DNA of 64,000 nt from Melioribacter sp051488665 (GCF_051488665.1 NZ_JBPSEG010000003.1:186001-250000), one strand, 5' to 3'; numbered from the stretch's first letter, positions 1 through 10,350 are shown. The notes: generated by a model from the sequence alone, not told the origin. A program made the numbers and translations.

Positions 1-825
1 AGAATCGAAAGCACAAATTTGAACTCAGACTCTTTTCTCGATACCCTGACCGTTAATTCCGACTATTTGCTTCTTCTTCCGAACTTAAATATGATTTATA
101 ATCTATCGGAGAACGAATTTATAACACTTGGTATCGGAAGACGTTTACGCAGACCCGGATTTAAGGACCTGAATCCTTTTATTGACGATAAAGACCCCTC
201 TAAAATCAAAACCGGCAATCCTAATCTGCGTCCCGAAAAAGCATGGGTTGCTGAAGTCGGTTATATGCGGAATTTTAAGAACTTCAATGTAGGTTCTAAT
301 ATTTTTTACCGAAAGATCGACGATGTGATACAAAAACTTATAAGCGAAAACGACTCGGGCATCGTATTCGAAAAGCCTGTTAACTTGAGCCGCGCATACC
401 TCTTCGGGGTAGAATTACTTACGGCAGTAAAACCGTTCAAATGGTTCCAGCTCAACGCCAATTATTCCTGGTTCGATTCCGAGATAACCGACGTTGATTT
501 CGAAGGCGAAGCGCTGAACGATCAAGTAAAATGGACTGCCAAAATCATTGCCGATTTTTCATTCGATTTTGGTTTGAATGCTCAACTTACAGCAAATTTT
601 ATCGGTCCGAAACCGGCTACACAAAAGTCGGAAGACAAAATTACATACGCAGATTTGGGGTTATCTCAGAAAATTTACGAAAACGGAAAGATTTATCTTA
701 GAATCAGCGATATTTTCGATTCACTAAAAAAAGTAAAGCGTGAAACCACGGATAAATCAACAAAAATCGAAAATGAAAATACTACGGGAAGAATAATTAA
801 TCTGGGATTCCAATGGAACTTCTGA
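1..825 (+). CDS. TonB-dependent outer-membrane receptor, C-terminal part
   Basis: The reading frame is open from the first base, so this is the 3' end of a longer gene whose start lies outside the window. The visible ~274 residues look like the last strands of an outer-membrane beta-barrel: alternating aromatic/polar segments, asparagine-rich turns and a C-terminal aromatic residue (ending GFQWNF), as barrel proteins have for BAM-dependent insertion. The stretch with GNPNLRPEKAW is typical of the C-terminal barrel of TonB-dependent receptors of the CarboxypepD_reg/OMP beta-barrel type common in Bacteroidota and relatives. The stop codon lies inside the next gene, a PepSY-type membrane protein, so the two are translationally coupled. 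That pairing often goes with iron, siderophore or haem uptake, but the substrate cannot be read from this fragment. Confidence 0.8.
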   Translation, partial: RIESTNLNSDSFLDTLTVNSDYLLLLPNLNMIYNLSENEFITLGIGRRLRRPGFKDLNPFIDDKDPSKIKTGNPNLRPEKAWVAEVGYMRNFKNFNVGSNIFYRKIDDVIQKLISENDSGIVFEKPVNLSRAYLFGVELLTAVKPFKWFQLNANYSWFDSEITDVDFEGEALNDQVKWTAKIIADFSFDFGLNAQLTANFIGPKPATQKSEDKITYADLGLSQKIYENGKIYLRISDIFDSLKKVKRETTDKSTKIENENTTGRIINLGFQWNF

Positions 826-1556
826 ATTCAAATAAACTTCGCAAAAATTTATATAAATGGCACAATTGGATCGGAGCGCTTCTGGCGCTCCCTATCTTTA
901 TAACCTCAATAACAGCTATCGCTTTGCCTTTCAGGGATGAATTGGGCTTCGAAGAAATCTTCTTCAGTAAAAATCTCTTCCCGGGATATTTTATTGAAAA
1001 TTCAACGACAAAAAAAATTAATCCTCTTTCCGACATAAAAAGTTTTTATCAAGCCGGAAGAATTAATTATTATGGCACAAAGTACGGTCTATTTTTTACG
1101 ACCGAAGAGAACAAAACTCCCAGCCCGGTCATAACAAATACCGAAATACGCTTCATAAAAGCAATTGACTCCGATATCTTCGCCGGCGGTAAAGAGGGGC
1201 TCTGGATAAATACAAACAACGTCTGGTCAAAAATCTATAACGGCGATGTTTTTGATGCGGGAAGATTTTCAAACGGTAAATTTTACGTTGCTCTCGGTAA
1301 AAAAGGAATCGACACAATCGAATTAACATCAAGTTTTGCCTATGCTGCCGAATTTAAAACAGCAGACGAAAATTATATTGCTCTCAAAGAGTTAATACTT
1401 CATCTACATTCTGGCAGGGCTTTCTTCGGCAAAGAACTGGAATGGATCTGGATAACTATAAACGGCTTTAGCGTTACCGTTCTTGTTTTTACCGGATTTT
1501 ACCTCTGGTATAAAAAGAAGATTAAAAAAAGCCGTAAAAATAAAGTCGCCGTCTGA
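813..1556 (+). CDS. PepSY-associated transmembrane-like protein
   Basis: A 247-residue protein starting 13 bases before the upstream receptor ends. It has an N-terminal motif YKWHNWIGALLALPIF followed by a membrane span (about residues 18-38), a soluble middle of ~165 residues with short repeated beta-like segments, and a second span near residues 212-232 ending in a lysine-rich tail. The N-terminal KWHxWxG motif and the two spans around a periplasmic region match the small PepSY-TM family, which usually accompanies TonB-dependent siderophore or metal receptors and is suspected to act in iron reduction or release. The classical four-span arrangement is absent, so this is a short variant. Role inferred from family and neighbour only. 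Confidence 0.65.
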   Translation: MELLNSNKLRKNLYKWHNWIGALLALPIFITSITAIALPFRDELGFEEIFFSKNLFPGYFIENSTTKKINPLSDIKSFYQAGRINYYGTKYGLFFTTEENKTPSPVITNTEIRFIKAIDSDIFAGGKEGLWINTNNVWSKIYNGDVFDAGRFSNGKFYVALGKKGIDTIELTSSFAYAAEFKTADENYIALKELILHLHSGRAFFGKELEWIWITINGFSVTVLVFTGFYLWYKKKIKKSRKNKVAV

Positions 1557-1618
1557 TCGTTCACTAAGGTATTACTCAATCCGTTTTTATTATATTTACA
1601 CCTAAAAAACGGAACATT

Positions 1619-4234
1619 ATGACATCGAATCAGATCAGACAACAGTTTCTCGATTTCTTTGCTGAAAGAGGGCATAAAATAGTGCCGAGCGCGCCGGTTA
1701 TTCCGCATGGCGACCCGACGCTCCTTTTTACCAATGCCGGGATGAATCAATTCAAAGATGTTTTTCTCGGTACCGGAAGCAGAGAATATAAAAGAGCCGC
1801 CGACACTCAAAAATGCATACGCGTTTCCGGCAAACACAACGACCTCGAAGAAGTGGGACACGACACTTATCACCATACATTTTTCGAAATGCTCGGCAAC
1901 TGGTCGTTCGGCGACTACTATAAAAAGGAAGCCATTGCCTGGGCGTGGGAATTATTGACCGAAGTCTGGAAACTGCCCAAAGAAAGATTATGGGCTACCG
2001 TTTATCGAACAGACGACGAAGCTTACCAGTACTGGAAATCGGAGACAGATATCAATCCCGCTCACATTTTGAGATTCGACGAGAAAGACAACTTTTGGGA
2101 AATGGGCGAAACCGGTCCATGCGGTCCGTGTTCGGAAATTCATATTAATCTGAGCGACGATTACGACAATCCCAAACTGGTTAACGCAGGCAGTCCGCTC
2201 TGCATCGAAATCTGGAATCTTGTATTTATTCAATATCACAGGGACGAAACGGGCAAACTGAATGAGCTGCCCGCCAAGCATGTAGACACCGGAATGGGCT
2301 TCGAACGAATTACTGCAGTTCTGCAGGGTAAAAAGTCGAACTACGATACCGACATTTTCACTCCTATCATTTCCGCCATCGAAAATTTAAGCGGACATAA
2401 ATACGATTATACGCTTCCGGCGGAAGACAAAACGGATCAGGGCATTGTAAACGTTGCAATGCGCGTTATTGCCGACCACATTCGCACGCTTACTTTCGCA
2501 ATTGCCGACGGCGCCATACCGGGCAACGACGGACGCGGCTACGTATTGAGAAGAATTTTGAGAAGAGCCTCAAGATACGGCAGAAAGCTAAATTTAAAAG
2601 AGCCATTCCTTTTCAGGATTGTCGATACTGTCGTTAAAAATTTCTCGCATGTTTTCCCGGAAATAAAAGAAAATCAAAACAATATCGAAAAAATAATTAA
2701 AGCCGAAGAGGAGAGTTTCAACGTAACGCTCGATCGCGGACTCGAACTTTTCGACTCGCTCATCGAAAAACTCAAGATCGAAAAAAAGACCGTTATTCCG
2801 GGGAGCGAAGTTTTCAAGCTCTACGATACGTACGGATTTCCAGTTGATTTGACAAACGTGATGGCTCGCGAACAAGGCTTTACTATCGACGAGAATGAAT
2901 TCAATAAACTAATGGAAGAGCAAAAGGAACGAGCCCGGAAATCGGCGCGGGATAAATCGACAGCTGCAAATATGAGAACCGATTCGATCGAAGATTTTAC
3001 GTTCATCGGGAAAGCGCCGACTCTGTTTACCGGATACGACGAGTTGAAATCGGAAGCTAAAATTGTCGGCTATAAAGAAGACGAAAAAAATATATTCCTT
3101 ATTCTTGACAAATCGCCTTTCTACGTTGAAGCCGGCGGTCAGGTAAGCGATACCGGTTTTATCATTATCGACGGGATCAAATTACCTGTGGTTAATGTGG
3201 CTAAACTCGACAATATGATTGTGCACGTTGTGAATAAACCGGATGGAATAAAAATAGAACCCGGAATGAATGCAATCGCGCAGGTGGACGAAAAAAGAAG
3301 ATGGGACATAATGCGCAACCATTCCGCCACTCATTTCTTGCACAAAGCTTTGCGCGAAATCCTCGGAACGCATGTTCAACAATCCGGCTCGTATGTCGGT
3401 CCCGACCGGCTCCGTTTCGATTTCAGCCATTTCGAAAAACCGAGCCGTCAACAGCTAGAGCAAATCGAATCGCTCATTAATGAAAAACTGAGAGAGAATT
3501 TGCCGCTTATTCATCACAGGGACATCCCGTTCGAGCAGGCGAAAGAAATGGGAGCTTTAATGTTTTTCGGCGACAAATACGGCGAAAAAGTCAACGTGGT
3601 TCAGTTCGGCGATTACACTATGGAATTCTGCGGAGGAACTCATGTTAAAAACAGTTCCCAAATCGGACTGTTCAAAATCATCAGCGAATCGTCGATTGCC
3701 AGCGGAATCAGAAGAATAGAAGCCGTAACTGGCGCCGGAGTAGAAAAATTCATTAAAGAACAGGAAATCAAGTTAGCCAAACAGGAAGAGCTTTACAATA
3801 ATCTTTTGGACGAAAAGAAAAAACTCGAAAAGGAATTATCCGATCTGAAACTGAAAGAAAAACTTTCCGCGCTCGACAACATTACAGACAATCCCGCAGA
3901 GATTAACGGAGTTAAGCTTTTCAAAGGCAGAGTAACGGTCGACAATATGGACCATCTGAAATCGATGGGCGACGAACTCCGGTCGAAAATGAAAAGCGGC
4001 GTAGGATTGTTAATTTCCGATATCGACGGTAAAGTTGGAATTGTATGCGTAGTATCGGACGACCTGATCAAAGAGAAAAAACTTTCCGCCGGAAATTTAG
4101 TCGGAAAAGTTGCAAAAGTCGTAGGCGGCGGAGGAGGCGGAAGACCTCACCTTGCAACGGCAGGCGGAAAAGACGTCAGCCGCATCGACGAAGCTTTGAA
4201 CGCGGTCGATAATCTTTTAAAGGAAATGCTTTAG
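1619..4234 (+). CDS. alaS: Alanyl-tRNA synthetase
   Basis: A full-length 871-residue class II synthetase that charges tRNA-Ala with alanine in the cytoplasm. The N-terminus has the AlaRS catalytic core (motif 1 region with RGHKIVPSAPVIPHGDPTLLFTNAGMNQFKD, split here only by description, and motif 2 around residues 70-90). The editing domain shows the zinc-binding set HSATH near residue 565 and CGGTHV near 668, which deacylates Ser- and Gly-tRNA-Ala. The C-Ala region with the GGGGGGRPHLATAGG glycine run is intact at the end. The gene stands alone and is followed by a strong bidirectional hairpin terminator. No anomalies. Confidence 0.98.
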   Translation: MTSNQIRQQFLDFFAERGHKIVPSAPVIPHGDPTLLFTNAGMNQFKDVFLGTGSREYKRAADTQKCIRVSGKHNDLEEVGHDTYHHTFFEMLGNWSFGDYYKKEAIAWAWELLTEVWKLPKERLWATVYRTDDEAYQYWKSETDINPAHILRFDEKDNFWEMGETGPCGPCSEIHINLSDDYDNPKLVNAGSPLCIEIWNLVFIQYHRDETGKLNELPAKHVDTGMGFERITAVLQGKKSNYDTDIFTPIISAIENLSGHKYDYTLPAEDKTDQGIVNVAMRVIADHIRTLTFAIADGAIPGNDGRGYVLRRILRRASRYGRKLNLKEPFLFRIVDTVVKNFSHVFPEIKENQNNIEKIIKAEEESFNVTLDRGLELFDSLIEKLKIEKKTVIPGSEVFKLYDTYGFPVDLTNVMAREQGFTIDENEFNKLMEEQKERARKSARDKSTAANMRTDSIEDFTFIGKAPTLFTGYDELKSEAKIVGYKEDEKNIFLILDKSPFYVEAGGQVSDTGFIIIDGIKLPVVNVAKLDNMIVHVVNKPDGIKIEPGMNAIAQVDEKRRWDIMRNHSATHFLHKALREILGTHVQQSGSYVGPDRLRFDFSHFEKPSRQQLEQIESLINEKLRENLPLIHHRDIPFEQAKEMGALMFFGDKYGEKVNVVQFGDYTMEFCGGTHVKNSSQIGLFKIISESSIASGIRRIEAVTGAGVEKFIKEQEIKLAKQEELYNNLLDEKKKLEKELSDLKLKEKLSALDNITDNPAEINGVKLFKGRVTVDNMDHLKSMGDELRSKMKSGVGLLISDIDGKVGIVCVVSDDLIKEKKLSAGNLVGKVAKVVGGGGGGRPHLATAGGKDVSRIDEALNAVDNLLKEML

Positions 4235-4258
4235 AAAATCAACACTCTCTTTATCAAG

Positions 4259-4298
4259 ACCGGCGTTTTAATCTGTAAAGCGCCGGTTTTATTTTATC
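4259..4298. terminator. Bidirectional intrinsic terminator between alaS and the aldehyde dehydrogenase gene
   Basis: The inverted repeat ACCGGCG / CGCCGGT (4259-4265 and 4281-4287) is followed on the plus strand by TTTTATTTTAT. It sits between two convergent genes: alaS stops at 4234, and the dehydrogenase stop codon (4289-4291) is just beyond the right arm. On the minus strand the loop-side and flanking U content is weaker, so it probably serves alaS mainly. Confidence 0.75.
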
Positions 4299-5653
4299 CA
4301 GACGGTTTTAATATTTACGAATTCTTTCATACCGTAATGTGACAGTTCCCTACCGTAACCTGATTTCTTGATTCCTCCGAAAGGAAGTCGAGGATCGCTT
4401 TTGACCATTCCGTTTATAAAAACAGAGCCGGCTTCGATTTTACGAGCCAACGACTTTGCTCTTTCAATATCTTGCGTCCAAATTGCTGCGCCAAGTCCGA
4501 ACGGAGTATCGTTTGCAATTCTAATCGCTTCCTCTTCCGTTTTAATTTTTATTACGGAGGCTACAGGTCCGAATAATTCTTCTTCGTAAGCGGGCATACC
4601 TTTTTTAACTCCTTCCAGAATCGTAGGCTCAATAAAGAAGCCTTCTCTGTTCAATCGTTTACCCCCAATTAAAATCGCCGCTCCTTTTTCTACCGATTTC
4701 CTAATTTGCATTTCAAGTTCTGCCAACAGGTCTTCTCTTGCAATCGGGCCCAATTCGCAATCCTTTTCCATCGGATTTCCTATTTTCAGGTTTTTCATAT
4801 TATCGGTAAACCTGTCCATGAACTCGTCGTAAATTTCTTCTGCCACAATAAATCTTTTTGCGGCGATGCAACTTTGACCGTTATTAATTATTCTGGCTTT
4901 TACTCCCACCGAGGCGGCTTCGGCAACATCGGCGTCTCTTAATACGATAAAAGGATCGCTGCCGCCGAGTTCAAGCACGGTCTTTTTTAACTTACTTCCG
5001 CATTCCGAAGCGACCATGCTTCCTGCGAATTCGCTGCCCGTTAAAGTGGCGGCTTTAATCAAATCATTATCGATTATATACTTTACCGCAGAAGAAGGAA
5101 TGAGAAGAGTGCGAAACAGATTTTCAGGAAAGCCCGCTTTGGCGAAAACTTCTTCGATTGCCAAAGCGCACATCGACACATTCGAAGCGTGTTTTAAAAC
5201 GGCTCCGTTGCCCGCCGTCAATGCCGGCGCGGCGAACCGGAAAACCTGCCAGAACGGGAAATTCCACGGCATTACGGCAAGGATTACTCCGAGCGGTTCG
5301 AAGGAGACAAAACTCTCGGTTGCATCAGTTTCGATAATTTCGTTCTTCAGAATATCTTTTGCGTTTTCCGCATAGTAATCGCAAACCCATGCGCACTTTT
5401 CTACTTCTGCTATCGATTGGCTTATCGGCTTGCCCATTTCGTTAGTAATTATTTCCGCGTACTTTTCTTTTTCTTTCAGCAATTGCGCTCCCGCATTTTT
5501 CATCAAATCACACCGTCCTTTCAAATCGTATTCTTTCCATTGGTTGAAAGCGGAGCCGGCTGCCGAAATTATTTCTTCAACTTCCTTTTTGCTCATTTCC
5601 GGGAATTCTTTAATTAATTTTCCCGTAGCGGGATTTACCGATTTAAGCGGCAT
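4289..5653 (-). CDS. NAD(P)-dependent aldehyde dehydrogenase, succinate-semialdehyde type
   Basis: 454 residues, the usual length of the short succinate-semialdehyde dehydrogenase group (E. coli Sad/YneI-like). It oxidises an aldehyde to the acid using NAD(P)+. The cofactor-domain motif MPWNFPFWQ is at about 128-135, the general-base glutamate is in LELGGSDPF (E228) and the nucleophilic cysteine is in NNGQSCIAAKR (C262). The C-terminal LPFGGIKKSGYGRELS motif is present. The N-terminus starts directly in the conserved VNPATGK segment, which supports the chosen start. It is a single-gene unit convergent with alaS. The exact aldehyde is an inference: succinate semialdehyde fits the overall sequence type, but other short-chain aldehydes are possible. 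Confidence 0.88.
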   Translation of the reverse strand: MPLKSVNPATGKLIKEFPEMSKKEVEEIISAAGSAFNQWKEYDLKGRCDLMKNAGAQLLKEKEKYAEIITNEMGKPISQSIAEVEKCAWVCDYYAENAKDILKNEIIETDATESFVSFEPLGVILAVMPWNFPFWQVFRFAAPALTAGNGAVLKHASNVSMCALAIEEVFAKAGFPENLFRTLLIPSSAVKYIIDNDLIKAATLTGSEFAGSMVASECGSKLKKTVLELGGSDPFIVLRDADVAEAASVGVKARIINNGQSCIAAKRFIVAEEIYDEFMDRFTDNMKNLKIGNPMEKDCELGPIAREDLLAELEMQIRKSVEKGAAILIGGKRLNREGFFIEPTILEGVKKGMPAYEEELFGPVASVIKIKTEEEAIRIANDTPFGLGAAIWTQDIERAKSLARKIEAGSVFINGMVKSDPRLPFGGIKKSGYGRELSHYGMKEFVNIKTVWIK

Positions 5654-5756
5654 GACTCACCTCCGGCAAAATATTTTTCCTTTTGCATTAAAAATTTCGT
5701 ATGTTCCAAAAGAAATTACGTATAATATCGAAAACAAAAAATAATTTTGTTCTTTT

Positions 5757-7097
5757 ATGAAAAAGAAAAATCCCAAGACTTTTGTACTCGACACAAACGT
5801 TATTTTGCACGACCCAACCTGTATCAATCATTTTGAGGAAAACGACATAATAATCCCGCTGGTTGTCATTGAAGAGCTCGACCATTTCAAGCGCGGCAAT
5901 CAGGTAATTAACTTAAACGCCAGAGAATTCGCGCGCACGCTCGATTCGATTACGGGCAACGATATTTTCAACGGCGGCATTTCGCTCGGGGAAGGCAAGG
6001 GCAAGATACGAATCGTAATTACAAAAGGTCTTGCAAAAGAAATTCAGGAAGTATTCAGGGAAGACAACGTAGACCATCGCGTATTGAGCGCGGCTTACGA
6101 AGCAAAACAAAAATTCGACGGAAAGCGGAAAGTAATTCTGGTAAGCAAAGACGTGAATTTGAGGATGAAAGCCAAAGCTCTCGGAATTCCAGCCGAAGAT
6201 TACACGACCGACCGGATTCCGAACGTCGAAGAACTCTACAGCGGCAAAGAGACTATAGAAAACTTCGACGACGGCATTCTTCAAAAACTTTATCAGCCGC
6301 CTTATGAAGCGCCCGCCACAAAAATCATAAAGAAATATAAAATTGACGCCGCGCCGAATAAATATTTTATTTTGAGAAACACAAACCGTTCGATTCTGGC
6401 ATACCTCGACTCGGAGATGGAAGCTCTTCATCGAATCGACAAAGAAACAGTCTATGGAATAAAACCGAGGAACGCCGAGCAGACATTTGCCGTCAATGCG
6501 CTAATTAATAAAGAGATTCCGCTCGTCACGTTAACGGGCAAAGCCGGAACCGGCAAAACTTTACTTGCGCTGGCAAGCGCTTTGCAGGTTAGAAGCGAAT
6601 ACAGACAAATATACGTGGCTCGCCCTGTCGTCCCGTTGAGCAATAAAGACATCGGCTTTTTGCCAGGCGACGTCGAAAGCAAACTGGCGCCCTATATGCA
6701 GCCGCTCTGGGACAATCTGAAAGTTGTTCAGGACCAATTCAAAGAGACTGACAAAAATTATCAGACAATCAACAATATGCTCAAAGAAGAGAAATTGGTT
6801 ATAGAACCTTTGAGTTATATTCGCGGAAGAAGCTTACAACGCATCTATTTTATAGTAGACGAAGCGCAAAACCTAACGCCTCATGAAATCAAAACGATTA
6901 TTACACGCGCCGGCGAAGGCGCCAAGATTGTTCTGACCGGCGATATCTATCAAATCGACCACCCCTACCTCGACGCGCAGTCGAACGGACTTTCATATTT
7001 GATAGAACATTTTAAAGGTCAGAAATTATACGCTCATGTAAATCTGGAAAAAGGAGAGCGCTCTTTACTTGCCGAATTGGCAAGCAATCTTCTTTAA
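5757..7097 (+). CDS. PIN-domain/PhoH-family ATPase
   Basis: 446 residues with an N-terminal PIN nuclease domain (FVLDTNVILHDP, first catalytic aspartate D12; further acidic residues follow to ~150) fused to a C-terminal PhoH ATPase domain (Walker A GKAGTGKT at 261-268, Walker B in FIVDEAQN near 360). This PIN-PhoH order is the PhoH2/YlaK type, for which RNA helicase plus RNase activity is known in some members. The short N-terminal phosphate-starvation regulation seen in E. coli PhoH should not be assumed here. It stops 22 bases before the downstream tricorn protease gene, so the two may be co-transcribed. Confidence 0.92.
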   Translation: MKKKNPKTFVLDTNVILHDPTCINHFEENDIIIPLVVIEELDHFKRGNQVINLNAREFARTLDSITGNDIFNGGISLGEGKGKIRIVITKGLAKEIQEVFREDNVDHRVLSAAYEAKQKFDGKRKVILVSKDVNLRMKAKALGIPAEDYTTDRIPNVEELYSGKETIENFDDGILQKLYQPPYEAPATKIIKKYKIDAAPNKYFILRNTNRSILAYLDSEMEALHRIDKETVYGIKPRNAEQTFAVNALINKEIPLVTLTGKAGTGKTLLALASALQVRSEYRQIYVARPVVPLSNKDIGFLPGDVESKLAPYMQPLWDNLKVVQDQFKETDKNYQTINNMLKEEKLVIEPLSYIRGRSLQRIYFIVDEAQNLTPHEIKTIITRAGEGAKIVLTGDIYQIDHPYLDAQSNGLSYLIEHFKGQKLYAHVNLEKGERSLLAELASNLL

Positions 7098-7119
7098 CAA
7101 ATTTTCTTACGGAGGATCG

Positions 7120-10100
7120 ATGAAAAGAATAATCTTTCTGCTTATTCTGGCTTCGGCTATTTTAAATGCTCAGGATAAGCTTTTACGTTTCCCGTCAATT
7201 AACAACGACGGTTCGTTAATAGCATTTTCTTATCAGGGCGATATCTGGACTGTTCCCTCCGGAGGCGGACAGGCAGTCCGTTTAACCGTTCACGAAGGTT
7301 ACGAGAGCTATCCGGTTTTCAGTCCCGACGGAAAATTTATATCGTTTTCCGGCGAACGTTACGGCAACGACGATATTTTTATTATCCCATCGACAGGCGG
7401 CGAACCGGAACGATTGACATATCATTCGGCTAACGATAATATTTCATCATTTACCAAAGACGGAAATATTTTATTCAATACGTACCGCGAGTTCAGAAAA
7501 ATCGAACGCCCTCCCGAAATTTACGTCGTATCGAAAGACGGCGGAACTGAAAAGAGATTTTTAGGCGCTCAAGGTTACGAGCCGTCATTGTCCCCGAACG
7601 GCAAACTGCTCGCTTTTGTTCGGGCAGATATTAATCCGGTCGAACGTCTCGAATACAGAGGTCCGTCTAATCGTGAAATCTGGATTTACAACTTCGAAAA
7701 CGATAAGTATACCAAACTTAAACTCTTCGAAACAAACGACATACAACCCAGATGGAAAGACGACAACACCCTTTATTTTCTAAGCTCCGAATCGGGGCAA
7801 TATAATATTTACAAAATCACGCTCGACGAATACGGCAGTCAGTCGTCACAGCCGGAGAAGATAACGAATTTCAAAGATCATTCGATAAGGCATTTTAATA
7901 TTTCGGGCGACGGTAATTTCATTGTCTTCGAGCAAAACAAATCGATTTATCTGCTCGACACAAAAACAAACGACTTCCGGAAAGTCGATATTGGAATTTC
8001 CGCCGATTACAGATACGACCCAGTAGTATTCAAAACCTTTTCCAAAGACGCAACCGAATACGCAGTATCGCCGAACGGTAAACTAATGGCATACGTTGTA
8101 AGGGGAGAAATATTCCTGAAGGAGAATAACAAAGAGGACAGCAAATCGATAAACCTTTCGAACTCACCTTTTAACGACAAAGGAATTGCGTGGCTCAGCG
8201 ACACTACGCTGGTATTTACTTCCGACCGCGAAGATAATAACTTCGAATTGTATTTAATCAAGTCGTCCGATCCGAATGAATCCGATTTATTCAAAACGCT
8301 CAAACGCAAAATAATCCGTTTGACAAACACAAAAGAAGACGAAGCCGAACCGGTGGTTTCCAACAAACAAAATAAGATCGCCTACATTCTTGAAGGCGAA
8401 AAGAAAAAGTTGATTACGGCTTCAATCGACGGCGACGGAAAACTGAACGACCGAATTACATTGCAAGACGGGTGGGCTGAGCCTCACGGAGTTTGCTGGA
8501 GTCCCGACGATAAATGGTTGGCATACTCGATGGACGATTTGTATTTCAATGAAGAAGTATTTATTCAGGCGGCTGATAATTCGTCTCCCGCCGTGAATAT
8601 CAGCATGCATCCGCGTTCCGATTTCAACCCGCACTGGAGCAAAGACGGCTCTAAACTGGCGTTTATTTCAGAACGTCACAACAGAGACGACGACGTATGG
8701 TTTGTATGGCTGAAAAAATCGGATTGGGAAAAAACGCAAGAGGATTGGGAAGAAGAGGAAGACTCGGCAAAAAACAAAAAGAGCAATTCAGACATTAAAA
8801 TAGATTTCGAAAACATACACGAACGGCTTGTGCGCGTAACCGACTTTTCGGGCAATGAAGACGACGTTGTTATTTCAGCCGACGGCAAAACATTTTATTA
8901 CACAGCCGAAAACTCTTCGTCAAAAGGACGCGATATTTATTCAATCAAGTGGAACGGAAAAGATATAAAGGAATTAACTCATTCGGGCGTCAATCCGTCC
9001 GAACTTTTCATTTCGAAAGACGATAAACTTTATTACATGAAAAGAGGCGGAACTATTGCCCGCATCGACACAAAAAAAGATAAAAGCGAAGAGCTCGGTT
9101 TCCGGGCGGAAATGTTCGTCGATTACCCCGGCGAAAGGGAACAAATTTTCGAAGAAGCATGGCGGGCTTTGAGAGATAATTTTTACGATCCCGACTTTCA
9201 CGGAAAAGATTGGAACGCTCTAAAAGATAAATACAAAGAGCTTTGCCTTGCCGCTTCTACCAATTACGATTTCAGAGATATGTTCAATTTAATGCTGGGA
9301 GAATTAAATTCCAGTCACATGGGATTCCGTAACCGCGATATCGCCGAAACACAGGAAGACGAAACAGGCTTGATAGGAGCCGAATTATTCCCCGCCGGGA
9401 ACGGCATGCTAGTCAAACACGTCATCCCGGGTTCTCCCGCCGATAAAAACGAAAGCAAACTTTACGAAGGCGATATTATTACCGCCGTCAACGGAATTAA
9501 AGTCGACGCAAAAACTAACTTTTACAAATACTTCAATAAAACCGCGGGCGAAAAGGTATTGCTTACCGTTCAAGGCAATGAGGGAAATACAAGGGAAGTA
9601 GTTATTCGCCCCGTAAAATCATTACGGGATCTACTTTACAAAGAATGGGTAGACAGCCGGAAGAAGTTGACTGAAGAATATTCGAACGGACGATTGGGTT
9701 ACATCCACATTCAAGGAATGAACATTCCGAGTCTTGAAGTTTTCGAAAGGGAACTTACGGCGGCAGGATACGGCAAAGAAGGTCTGGTAATCGACGTGCG
9801 TTATAACGGAGGAGGATTTACCACCGATTTGCTGATGACCATTCTGAATTACAAACAGCATGCATATACAATTCCTCGCGGGGCGGCAAAACATCTGGAA
9901 AAAGAGAAGAAAAAATTCAGAGATTATTATCCGATCGGCGAACGCCTTGTATTTGCCGCCTGGTTAAAACCTTCGGTTGCATTGTGCAACGAAGGCAGTT
10001 ATTCGAATGCGGAAATATTTTCACACGCTTATAAAAATTTAGGAATCGGAACTCTCGTCGGATATCCCACAAACGGTTCGGTCATATCAACCGGCGCAAG

Positions 10101-10302
10101 AACATTAATAGACGGGTCTTACGTAAGGCTCCCATTCCGCGGCTGGTTCGTAAAAGCGAACGACAAGAATCAGGAGTTAGGTCCAGCCGTTCCGGATATT
10201 ATCGTTGAGAATCCGCCTGACTGGCTTGAAAAAGGCTGGGATCCTCAACTGAAAAAAGCCGTCGAGGTTTTGCTCAACCAAATCGACAGCGCAAAAGAGT
10301 AA
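7120..10302 (+). CDS. Tricorn-type S41 peptidase with signal peptide
   Basis: A 1060-residue exported protease. The start at 7120 is chosen because it follows a good Shine-Dalgarno (ACGGAGG, 8 bases upstream) and begins a classic signal peptide (MKRIIFLLILASAILNAQ); an upstream in-frame ATG at 7069 would lie inside the previous gene. The first ~650 residues carry WD40/TolB-like propeller repeats (SPDGKFISFSGE, SPNGKLLAFV and similar). A helical linker, a PDZ domain (~770-860) and the S41 catalytic core follow, with a probable nucleophile serine in NEGSYSNAE. This order is that of archaeal tricorn and bacterial homologues, which degrade oligopeptides. Unlike archaeal tricorn this one is predicted periplasmic. 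An acidic low-complexity stretch (DWEEEEDSAKNKK) lies mid-protein. Confidence 0.9.
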   Translation: MKRIIFLLILASAILNAQDKLLRFPSINNDGSLIAFSYQGDIWTVPSGGGQAVRLTVHEGYESYPVFSPDGKFISFSGERYGNDDIFIIPSTGGEPERLTYHSANDNISSFTKDGNILFNTYREFRKIERPPEIYVVSKDGGTEKRFLGAQGYEPSLSPNGKLLAFVRADINPVERLEYRGPSNREIWIYNFENDKYTKLKLFETNDIQPRWKDDNTLYFLSSESGQYNIYKITLDEYGSQSSQPEKITNFKDHSIRHFNISGDGNFIVFEQNKSIYLLDTKTNDFRKVDIGISADYRYDPVVFKTFSKDATEYAVSPNGKLMAYVVRGEIFLKENNKEDSKSINLSNSPFNDKGIAWLSDTTLVFTSDREDNNFELYLIKSSDPNESDLFKTLKRKIIRLTNTKEDEAEPVVSNKQNKIAYILEGEKKKLITASIDGDGKLNDRITLQDGWAEPHGVCWSPDDKWLAYSMDDLYFNEEVFIQAADNSSPAVNISMHPRSDFNPHWSKDGSKLAFISERHNRDDDVWFVWLKKSDWEKTQEDWEEEEDSAKNKKSNSDIKIDFENIHERLVRVTDFSGNEDDVVISADGKTFYYTAENSSSKGRDIYSIKWNGKDIKELTHSGVNPSELFISKDDKLYYMKRGGTIARIDTKKDKSEELGFRAEMFVDYPGEREQIFEEAWRALRDNFYDPDFHGKDWNALKDKYKELCLAASTNYDFRDMFNLMLGELNSSHMGFRNRDIAETQEDETGLIGAELFPAGNGMLVKHVIPGSPADKNESKLYEGDIITAVNGIKVDAKTNFYKYFNKTAGEKVLLTVQGNEGNTREVVIRPVKSLRDLLYKEWVDSRKKLTEEYSNGRLGYIHIQGMNIPSLEVFERELTAAGYGKEGLVIDVRYNGGGFTTDLLMTILNYKQHAYTIPRGAAKHLEKEKKKFRDYYPIGERLVFAAWLKPSVALCNEGSYSNAEIFSHAYKNLGIGTLVGYPTNGSVISTGARTLIDGSYVRLPFRGWFVKANDKNQELGPAVPDIIVENPPDWLEKGWDPQLKKAVEVLLNQIDSAKE

Positions 10303-10311
10303 CATTACTTA

Positions 10312-10350
10312 GAGTAAGCCCTTTACCTAAAAAGGGCTTACTCGATTTTT
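10312..10350 (+). terminator. Intrinsic terminator after the tricorn peptidase gene
   Basis: A perfect 13-bp stem, GAGTAAGCCCTTT (10312-10324) and AAAGGGCTTACTC (10331-10343), has a 6-base loop and is followed by GATTTTT. It lies 10 bases after the peptidase stop and just past the 3' end of the convergent glycosyltransferase gene, so it may stop transcription in both directions. Confidence 0.85.
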